DNA of 7,307 nt. Origin: Anaerolineaceae bacterium (GTDB lineage Bacteria > Chloroflexota > Anaerolineae > Anaerolineales > Anaerolineaceae). The stretch's first letter is position 1, and each line of letters opens with the position of its first letter. The notes below the pieces were generated by a model, which saw nothing but the letters and a program-made list of their open reading frames with translations, had not been told where the DNA came from and ran no database searches. The DNA lies in assembly GCA_003158355.1 (NCBI GenBank), contig PMIV01000088.1, positions 22,131 to 29,437 on the forward strand. The letters run 5' to 3'. The translations under genes were made by a program, and so were the position numbers. Positions 1 to 5,312 of the stretch are shown here, piece by piece.

Positions 1-1
1 T

Positions 2-820
2 TGGTCAAATCACCCATATATTACCCTTAATGCTTCATGGGTCACTGCTGATCAAAAAGAAGCAGCCGGGGATTTTGAAACATTTTTGCTGGATAAACCT
101 CAACAGTTGAAGGCTCTTGAACTCGGATTCCGTCCAGTTGATCCATCCATTTCCTTGAGCACTCCCCTGGATGCTCAACACGGGGTAGATGTTTCTCAAC
201 CCAAAACAGTTCTTGAAATACCAAGTGCTGAGATTATCAATGATATCCAAACTCTGTGGACTCAGGTGAAGAAACCAGTCGATCTGGTTGTGGTAATGGA
301 TATTTCTGGCAGTATGAACGGAAAAAAGATCACTTCAGCCCGAAGTAGTTTGATGGAGTTTATCAACAAATTGGCCGATCGAGACCAATTACAAATCAAT
401 TTGTTCAGTTCAAGCATAACCACTCTAACGCCATTGTCTGCACTGGGGGCAAAACGCCAGCAAGTATTGAACAGTGTTTCAGGAATTTTCGAAGGAGGCA
501 ATACCGTTCTTTATGACGCCGCTCTAGACGCATATAATGGGCTTAAGACTTCAGGTGATCCAAAACACATCCGTGCGATCATTATATTGACAGATGGTGA
601 AGATACAGCTTCCACAGCAAGTTTGGATGACGTTGTAGCCAAAATCAAAGCTGATCAAGGAGAAGGTGGTAATTCGATAAAATTATTTACTATTGCTTTC
701 GGTGATGATGCAGATAAAAAGGTTCTACAGCAATTAGCAGAACCAACCGGCGGAAAGCAATACGATAGTTCGCCAGAAACCATCCAAAAAATCTATGATG
801 ACATCGCGACTTTCTTCTAA
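2..820 (+). CDS. Solute-binding/VWA-domain protein, 3' part only (5' end outside window)
   Basis: The frame is open from the left edge, so this is the last 272 residues of a longer protein. The first ~50 visible residues (YITLNASWVT... then FETFLLDKPQQ... and ELGFRPVD) resemble the C-terminal end of a periplasmic-binding-protein fold. A von Willebrand A domain follows from about residue 92 to the end. Its metal-ion-dependent adhesion site is complete: DISGS at residues 100-104 (nt 299-313), the Thr in GGNTVLYDA at residue 168, and the Asp of TDGED at residue 198. Known members with this layout are secreted or membrane-anchored proteins thought to bind ligands through a divalent cation; the partner is unknown. 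No C-terminal membrane helix is present, so any anchor must lie upstream of the window. The gene ends three bases before the next start, which suggests co-transcription and a joint role with the membrane protein that follows. The TTG at 86 is not a credible start because the conserved frame continues upstream of it. Confidence 0.88.
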   Translation, partial: WSNHPYITLNASWVTADQKEAAGDFETFLLDKPQQLKALELGFRPVDPSISLSTPLDAQHGVDVSQPKTVLEIPSAEIINDIQTLWTQVKKPVDLVVVMDISGSMNGKKITSARSSLMEFINKLADRDQLQINLFSSSITTLTPLSALGAKRQQVLNSVSGIFEGGNTVLYDAALDAYNGLKTSGDPKHIRAIIILTDGEDTASTASLDDVVAKIKADQGEGGNSIKLFTIAFGDDADKKVLQQLAEPTGGKQYDSSPETIQKIYDDIATFF

Positions 821-823
821 AAA

Positions 824-1555
824 ATGACACGTTCACCTTTTCTTTCTGCAATCTTTAACCCAGTCAATCTGTTAATATTGGCAATTGCCATCGTTGCCGG
901 TTTAATTGCCGCCTGGTGGCTTGCGCCGATTGGTTTACTTTTCTGGTTGATAATGGTGATTGTTATTGCCAGTGACCCGGGTTTAAAAATGACGTTTACC
1001 CGTCAAAACCGCCAGCCGCTTTCACAGCGTTTTCAGGCCAAATTTGATCGAATGGATCGGGCCCGGTTTTCAATTTTTAATACTCTTGCAGGCTTCACCC
1101 CTAAACAACGCAAGTACTGTGAATCCGTTTCAACCTCATTGGATGCCCTGGTCGACCATATCTATCAACTCTCTTTGCGCATGAGTTCAATGGACAATAA
1201 CTTTGTCATCCAAAAGTTAACAAACACCTCTGTGGATGATATAGCCAAAATGCAAAATAATATTGAAAATTCCACCGACGCGACTACACGCAAAGAATAT
1301 GAGTCCACTTTACAAAGTTTACAAAACAGTCAAAATCAGATGAAAGCAATCGAATCGCTACTCTCACGCTTTGAAGCCCAATTAACCGGCTCTTCCAATA
1401 TCATAGACAATATCGTAACCGGTATCGTTGGTTTGCAGGGGCGGAGCGAGCCGCAAATACAAGAAAAAGTGACAAGCCTTCTCAGTACACTACAGACAGA
1501 AGAAACAGAGTTGCAGCATTTCGAATCCGAATTGAATAATTCGTCAGCGGTGTGA
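824..1555 (+). CDS. Two-helix membrane protein with coiled-coil tail, unknown function
   Basis: I do not recognise a named family. The 243-residue product has two closely spaced hydrophobic segments, about residues 14-31 and 35-50, joined by a very short turn (WWLAP). This predicts a hairpin anchor with both ends on the same side of the membrane. The remaining ~190 residues are hydrophilic and Gln/Asn/Ser-rich with heptad-like spacing (about 105-185 and 208-238), so they are probably helical and coiled-coil forming. No catalytic motif is visible. The ATG lies three bases after the stop of the VWA-protein gene and has no obvious Shine-Dalgarno, which fits translational coupling. A strong terminator follows the stop. 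The pairing suggests a scaffold or membrane partner for the VWA protein, but that is inference from context only. Confidence 0.8.
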   Translation: MTRSPFLSAIFNPVNLLILAIAIVAGLIAAWWLAPIGLLFWLIMVIVIASDPGLKMTFTRQNRQPLSQRFQAKFDRMDRARFSIFNTLAGFTPKQRKYCESVSTSLDALVDHIYQLSLRMSSMDNNFVIQKLTNTSVDDIAKMQNNIENSTDATTRKEYESTLQSLQNSQNQMKAIESLLSRFEAQLTGSSNIIDNIVTGIVGLQGRSEPQIQEKVTSLLSTLQTEETELQHFESELNNSSAV

Positions 1556-1568
1556 TGACCTTTGCTAC

Positions 1569-1605
1569 AATAATCCCCAAAGTTCCTTCTTGGGGATTAT
1601 TTTTA
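1569..1605 (+). terminator. Rho-independent terminator closing the VWA unit
   Basis: A perfect 12-bp inverted repeat, AATAATCCCCAA (1569-1580) and TTGGGGATTATT (1590-1601), encloses a 9-nt loop and runs into a T-rich stretch (1600-1604). It starts 14 nt after the stop of the two-helix membrane protein. The A-rich left arm mirrored by the T-rich right arm means it could also act on transcripts from the other strand. This is a clear intrinsic terminator by structure. Confidence 0.9.
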
Positions 1606-1708
1606 GTTTATCAAGGACCCTGTTCAAGTTCATATTTATAAATTTTCTATTGGGCAAGATTAATAGATTGCCAGTAATATTTTCCTATATTTCTGTTCTT
1701 TAACCAGC

Positions 1709-1750
1709 AATGCACTCATCTAATTTTGGAAATTATGGGTGCATTTCTTT
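1709..1750 (+). terminator. Second long hairpin with T-rich tail, possible terminator or small-RNA end
   Basis: AATGCACTCAT (1709-1719) pairs with ATGGGTGCATT (1735-1745) over 11 positions, including one G-U pair. Inside it AATTT (1722-1726) pairs with AAATT (1730-1734) around a TGG loop, with a 2-nt bulge (CT) on the left side. The right arm runs into TTTCTTT. The form is that of an intrinsic terminator, but it sits more than 100 bp beyond the first terminator with no gene between them. It may be a backup terminator, the 3' end of an untranslated small RNA, or a remnant of a lost gene. Confidence 0.45.
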
Positions 1751-1797
1751 CCATCTAATAATTTACGAATAAACACATGATATTTGACCCTCTTTTA

Positions 1798-1826
1798 TTG
1801 TCTTCCCAGAGATTGTGTGATAATAT
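1798..1826 (+). promoter_or_regulatory. Candidate promoter of the padR-transporter operon
   Basis: TTGTCT (1798-1803) could serve as -35 with TAATAT (1821-1826) as -10 at 17-bp spacing. The overlapping TGTGATAAT (1816-1824) reads as an extended -10. Either choice puts the transcription start near 1831-1833, about 33 nt before the PadR ATG. The call rests on motif resemblance and position only. Confidence 0.4.
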
Positions 1827-1829
1827 TTA

Positions 1830-1850
1830 TATACTCATTAAATGAATATA
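1830..1850. promoter_or_regulatory. 21-bp near-palindrome, candidate PadR operator
   Basis: Arms TATACTCAT (1830-1838) and ATGAATATA (1842-1850) flank a TAA centre and match in 8 of 9 pairs. The site lies just downstream of the candidate -10 and immediately upstream of the Shine-Dalgarno of the padR-family gene. PadR-family proteins are dimeric winged-helix regulators that often bind palindromes in their own promoter, so an autoregulatory operator is a natural reading. In RNA the same sequence could also form a weak hairpin next to the ribosome site. Confidence 0.45.
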
Positions 1851-1851
1851 C

Positions 1852-1855
1852 GGAG
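1852..1855 (+). promoter_or_regulatory. Shine-Dalgarno that fixes the padR start
   Basis: GGAG lies 9 nt before the ATG at 1865. It supports that ATG over an in-frame TTG at 1784, which would add 27 non-conserved residues and lie upstream of the predicted promoter. Confidence 0.65.
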
Positions 1856-1864
1856 AATAAATAT

Positions 1865-2455
1865 ATGCCGCGTCAACAGGCACCGCTCTCGCTCGAATAT
1901 ATTCTTCTTGGTTTTTTGGAACAAAAACCCATTCACGGATACGATCTATATAAACAAATCTCCGGCTTTGAGCCAATCTCACTAGTCTGGAGGGTCAAAC
2001 AAAGCCAGTTGTATGCCCTGTTGGAACGCTTGGAAGATGACGGTCTGATTCTCTCAACGGTAATTCCCGGGGAGTCGCACCCAAACCGCAACCAATATCA
2101 CCTCACCAGCATAGGACGTCAGACCTTTTATGCCTGGCGCAATAGTCCGGTACAACACGGACGGGATATCCGTATGGAATTTCTGGCTAAGATTTACTTT
2201 GCCTTATTGGCCGGACCTGAAACAGTTCTGGATTTAATCGAAGAGCAAAAAGCAGTCTGTTATGAATGGTTAAGCCAATTCCATAATGACCTGATGAATA
2301 CCAGTGAAAATCAAATTTACGAAAGAATCGTTTTTCAATATAGAGCCAGTCAGGTTCAAACAATCATCGAATGGCTAGAATCGACCCGTAAAGAGATCGG
2401 AAACCAGTTGCGGTCAGTGTCAGCGAAGAAACAAAATTCGGCAAAAACCAGTTAA
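1865..2455 (+). CDS. PadR-family transcriptional regulator
   Basis: This 196-residue protein is a winged-helix repressor of the PadR type. The N-terminal domain (residues ~8-92) shows the family pattern LSLEYILLGFLEQKPIHGYDLY, then VWRVKQSQLYALLERLEDDGLI (recognition helix and wing entry) and the YHLTSIGRQTF strand. The C-terminal part (~95-180, from HGRDIRMEFLAKIYFA) is the helical PadR C-terminal dimerisation domain, with an amphipathic final helix. The start at ATG 1865 is chosen because it follows a GGAG and begins just before the conserved domain. The next gene, a molybdate-type permease, starts only 24 bp after the stop, so regulator and transporter are almost certainly co-transcribed. 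The context suggests a repressor of metal-oxyanion uptake, in the place usually taken by ModE. No ModE-like or MOP ligand domain is present, so the effector is unknown. Confidence 0.9.
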   Translation: MPRQQAPLSLEYILLGFLEQKPIHGYDLYKQISGFEPISLVWRVKQSQLYALLERLEDDGLILSTVIPGESHPNRNQYHLTSIGRQTFYAWRNSPVQHGRDIRMEFLAKIYFALLAGPETVLDLIEEQKAVCYEWLSQFHNDLMNTSENQIYERIVFQYRASQVQTIIEWLESTRKEIGNQLRSVSAKKQNSAKTS

Positions 2456-2479
2456 TTTCCTGTAAATCACAAAACAGCC

Positions 2480-3358
2480 ATGGATTATCCGTTATCACAA
2501 TTACCACAAAGCGCAAAACCTGTTCGGAATCTATCGGATTCCTTAAAAACAAGCAGACGCCGTTTTATTAATTCTGGCTCACCATTTTTTCTGCTTGCAC
2601 TTCCTTTGCTTTTGTTCTTTCTGTTACCCATTGTAGCTATTTTTCTCAAAACTTCCTTTTCTTCTGTCCAAGATACCCTGGCAGATGGAAATGCCTTCAA
2701 AGCCATCTCACTTAGTCTATTTACTTCATTAATAACCACGCTGGTAACAGTTTTCTTTGGTACACCCATCGCCTATATGCTTTCACAAAAGAAAGGCCGC
2801 TTTTTTCGTGCCGTCGACACCTTGGTTGACCTTCCAACTGTGCTTCCTCCAGCAGTCGCCGGAGTGGCGTTATTAATGGCTTTTGGCCGTAAAGGCATCT
2901 TTGCCAGTTGGCTCACTGCTTACGGCATTAGTATTCCGTTTACAACAATTGCTGTCATCATGGCACAAACTTTCATTGCCTCTCCTCTTTTTATTAAAGC
3001 GGCAGTTATCAGCTTTTCTGGTATCAACAATGAGTTCAAACAGGCAGCGGCTCTTGATGGTGCTACCCGTTGGCAAATCTTTCGGTTTATCGTGCTCCCG
3101 CTCTCCTGGATGGGGATGCTTAGCGGGTGCGTGATGACATGGGCCCGTGCGCTGGGGGAGTTTGGCGCTACTATCATTTTTGCAGGTAACTTCCCCGGCC
3201 GGACCCAAACCATGCCCCTGGCAATTTATATCGGATTTGAAATTGAATTAAACGTAGCGCTTACATTATCGGTAATTTTGATCACTTTTTCGTTTCTCAC
3301 TCTGATCATCGTAAAGAGTCTGCTTCACAATCGCCTTCAATCTGACCTTATTAGTTGA
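2480..3358 (+). CDS. modB: Molybdate-type ABC transporter permease
   Basis: The 292-residue inner-membrane protein is a type I importer permease of the ModB/CysT group. It has a basic cytoplasmic leader (residues 1-33), then about six membrane helices: roughly 34-58, 75-100, 116-135, 150-172, 205-228 and 258-280. The EAA loop that contacts the ATPase is clear at 183-207 (QAAALDGATRWQIFRFIVLP, with Gly194). It is followed by the ModB-typical RALGEFGATIIFAGN and TQTMPLAIY, which favour a molybdate/tungstate role over sulfate or TupB-type tungstate permeases. The leader is about 20 residues longer than in many ModB proteins, yet no better in-frame start is visible; ATG 2480 has no clear Shine-Dalgarno and probably depends on coupling to padR. 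No ModC-type ATPase with a MOP domain is seen in the window, so the energising partner is open. Confidence 0.9.
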   Translation: MDYPLSQLPQSAKPVRNLSDSLKTSRRRFINSGSPFFLLALPLLLFFLLPIVAIFLKTSFSSVQDTLADGNAFKAISLSLFTSLITTLVTVFFGTPIAYMLSQKKGRFFRAVDTLVDLPTVLPPAVAGVALLMAFGRKGIFASWLTAYGISIPFTTIAVIMAQTFIASPLFIKAAVISFSGINNEFKQAAALDGATRWQIFRFIVLPLSWMGMLSGCVMTWARALGEFGATIIFAGNFPGRTQTMPLAIYIGFEIELNVALTLSVILITFSFLTLIIVKSLLHNRLQSDLIS

Positions 3359-3374
3359 AGCCAAGATAAAACAG

Positions 3375-3408
3375 GAAATTACTTGAAATAGGAATATTTC
3401 AAGATTTC
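3375..3408 (+). promoter_or_regulatory. Hairpin with GNRA-type loop upstream of the receptor gene
   Basis: CTTGAAATA (3382-3390) and TATTTCAAG (3395-3403) are perfect complements around a GGAA loop. Flanking GAAAT (3375-3379) and ATTTC (3404-3408) extend the stem after a 2-nt bulge. The structure sits in the 74-bp gap between modB and the fused binding protein, 14 nt before its Shine-Dalgarno. There is no T-tract, so it is not an intrinsic terminator. It may mark an mRNA processing or 5'-stabilising site that raises receptor expression, or be a DNA operator. Confidence 0.5.
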
Positions 3409-3419
3409 AAATCAAAAAA

Positions 3420-3426
3420 GAAGGAG
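3420..3426 (+). promoter_or_regulatory. Strong Shine-Dalgarno of the fused receptor gene
   Basis: GAAGGAG ends 6 nt before ATG 3433. It is the only strong ribosome site in the operon; the permease and ATPase starts around it have weak or no sites. This fits the usual need for an excess of binding protein over membrane components. Confidence 0.75.
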
Positions 3427-3432
3427 AAAGCT

Positions 3433-5289
3433 ATGCGCAATAAATTTTTATCAATAGTGTTGTTAGCAACCATGCTGCTCAGTGCTGCATGCTCAGCTCA
3501 AGCAACACCCACAGCCGCCCCCGCCACAGCGGCTCCAACTACCGTTATATCGGCCACTGCCACTCCGGTTCCAACAACCTTGACTGTATTGGCAGCTTCG
3601 TCATTGACCGAGCCTTTTAAAGAAATCGGTAAAGCTTTCGAAAGTGCACATCCCGGCGTTACCGTCGAATTCAGTTTTGCCGGTTCACAAGCCCTTGCTG
3701 AACAATTGGGCCAGGGTGCTGCGGCAGATGTCTTCGCCAGCGCCAGTAAAAGTTACATGGATGCAGCCGTGAAAGCCAGCCGTGTCTCTCAGGATGCGGT
3801 GAAAAACTTCGCCATGAACAAACTGGTGGTCATCTTCCCTAAAGATAACCCCGCAAAAATTGCCGCCTTGACCGATCTGGCCAATAAAGGTATCAAAATC
3901 GACCTCGCTGACGAGACTGTTCCTGTCGGTAAATATGCACTCACGTTTTTAGAAAATGCCTCCAAAGACAAAACCTATGGCTCAGATTTCAAGACAAATG
4001 TTTTGAAAAATGTTGTTTCCAAAGAAGACAATGTCAAAGCAGTATTGACCAAAGTCTCCATGGGTGAAGCTGATGCCGGTATTGTCTACGTCAGTGATAT
4101 TTCTGGCGATTATGCCGACAAAGTCGGTAAATTGATCATCCCCGATTCACTGAATTCCATCGCTTCTTACCCGATTGCCGCAATTTCAGACAGCAAAAAC
4201 GCTGAATTAGTTCAGGCTTTCGTGGATTATGTTCTTTCCAGTGATGGACAGGCTGCCTTAGCCAAGTACAACTTCATTCCGGCAGCAAATGCTTTTACTG
4301 TAACTGATGCCTTAAACCGCAAAGTTCTCTTCGCCAATGCCCCCCAACGTGTGGTTCTCGTTGGTAAAGCGCTGTTCATGATCGCTGACGCCATCTACAC
4401 CTTCCCGGAAGCCAGCTCAAAAGTAGTCGCAATGGGATCCACGGCCCAAGGAAGCGGTGACTTCGTTTCTATGGTTGACCCAAATGCTAAAACCAAAATG
4501 ACCCTGGCGGGTGACACAGTTGGCCCCGAGCAAATTGCGGCCACCACACCAGACTTGGTCATCATGAAATCCAGCAACCAAAAGACGTTGGGTGGACCGC
4601 TTGAAGCACTCGGAATTACAGTTGTTTATGTTGATTTTGAAACCCCGGAACAATATGCCCGTGATCTGATAACCTTAGGCCAGATCTTCAAGAACGAATC
4701 CCGTGCCACAGAAGTAGCCAAATATTACACAGATAAAGTCGCAGCCATTACCAGTGTCACCTCTACCTTGACTGATGATAAAAAACCATCCGTTTTGGTG
4801 GTTTATTACAACTCCAAGAACAATACGGTTTCTGTCAACGTTCCCCCACTATCCTGGATTCAGACCACCCAGGTGATCGATGCGGGTGGTACTCCTGTAT
4901 GGAAAGACAGCAAACTCGGCAATAGTTGGACTACAGTCACTGTTGAACAAATTGCCGCCTGGAACCCCGATGATATCTTTGTGGTTTCCTACTTTAGCCC
5001 CGTCAATGATGTGGTCGCTACTTTGAAAAAAGACCCACAGTGGGCAGAATTGAAAGCAGTCAAGGATGGTAAGATCTATGGATTTGCCTCTGATGTTTAC
5101 AGTTGGGACGAGTCTGACACCCGTTGGATCCTTGGCCTGACCTGGATGGCTGGGAAACTGCATCCTGATCTTTTCCCCAAACTGGATATCAAAGCCGAAG
5201 CACAGAATTTCTATCAGACCTTGTACAATATAGACAATGCTACTTTCGAGAGTAAAATAGTACCATTGTTCACTGGAGATTTGCCCTGA
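3433..5289 (+). CDS. Fused dual binding lipoprotein: ModA-type domain + class III (BtuF/FepB/MolA-like) domain
   Basis: The 618-residue protein joins two unrelated receptor folds. Residues 1-20 are a lipoprotein signal ending LLSAAC (Cys20 lipidated), and 21-47 form a Thr/Ala/Pro tether. Residues ~48-286 are a ModA-type molybdate-binding domain: LTVLAASSLTEPF at the start, then FSFAGSQALAEQL, ADVFASAS, VPVGKYA and GIVYVSD. Positions matching the known ModA oxyanion contacts are Ser57, Ser85, Val165, Val201 and Tyr219. After only a few residues (PAANAF) a second domain, ~288-618, opens with VTDALNRKVLFANAPQRVVLVG and contains GPEQIAATTPDLVIMKS, ALGITVVYVDFETPEQYARDL and NPDDIFVVSY, the pattern of class III receptors for siderophores, cobalamin, haem or (MolA) molybdate/tungstate. 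ModA proteins are normally ~250 residues and class III receptors ~300-350, so both halves look complete. It lies between modB and a FecCD permease, the partners expected for each half. Substrate of the second half is inferred. Confidence 0.92.
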   Translation: MRNKFLSIVLLATMLLSAACSAQATPTAAPATAAPTTVISATATPVPTTLTVLAASSLTEPFKEIGKAFESAHPGVTVEFSFAGSQALAEQLGQGAAADVFASASKSYMDAAVKASRVSQDAVKNFAMNKLVVIFPKDNPAKIAALTDLANKGIKIDLADETVPVGKYALTFLENASKDKTYGSDFKTNVLKNVVSKEDNVKAVLTKVSMGEADAGIVYVSDISGDYADKVGKLIIPDSLNSIASYPIAAISDSKNAELVQAFVDYVLSSDGQAALAKYNFIPAANAFTVTDALNRKVLFANAPQRVVLVGKALFMIADAIYTFPEASSKVVAMGSTAQGSGDFVSMVDPNAKTKMTLAGDTVGPEQIAATTPDLVIMKSSNQKTLGGPLEALGITVVYVDFETPEQYARDLITLGQIFKNESRATEVAKYYTDKVAAITSVTSTLTDDKKPSVLVVYYNSKNNTVSVNVPPLSWIQTTQVIDAGGTPVWKDSKLGNSWTTVTVEQIAAWNPDDIFVVSYFSPVNDVVATLKKDPQWAELKAVKDGKIYGFASDVYSWDESDTRWILGLTWMAGKLHPDLFPKLDIKAEAQNFYQTLYNIDNATFESKIVPLFTGDLP

Positions 5290-5312
5290 GTCTCAAGACC
5301 ATATTTTCCTAT

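Larger units (their letters stand above)
1606..1864. other. Intergenic region between the two transcription units
   Basis: The full gap between genes is 309 bp (1556-1864) and is AT-rich. Besides the terminator at its left end it holds a second hairpin (1709-1745), a probable promoter (1798-1826), a near-palindrome overlapping the expected transcription start (1830-1850) and a Shine-Dalgarno (1852-1855). Between 1606 and 1708 I see only a weak short pairing (GGCAA/TTGCC around 1654-1671) and no convincing small gene on either strand. Confidence 0.6.

Noticed and set aside
86..820. Complete VWA gene starting at TTG 86
   Set aside because: The frame is open to the left edge and the residues before 86 continue a binding-protein-like sequence, so the true start is outside the window.
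1649..1681. Weak hairpin around GGCAA/TTGCC
   Set aside because: Only five contiguous pairs with a 10-nt loop in AT-rich DNA; easily due to chance.
1784..1864. Longer PadR protein starting at TTG 1784
   Set aside because: The added 27 residues show no family resemblance, would overlap the promoter and near-palindrome, and the ATG at 1865 has its own GGAG at normal spacing.
1556..1864. Molybdenum cofactor or other riboswitch ahead of the operon
   Set aside because: The likely transcription start is only ~33 nt before the regulator ATG, leaving no room, and the upstream hairpins do not resemble a known riboswitch that I can recognise.
4270..4320. Sequencing error joining two separate binding-protein genes
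   Set aside because: There is no stop, start with ribosome site, or second signal peptide near the junction, and the frame and codon use run smoothly through it. Resequencing could still confirm.
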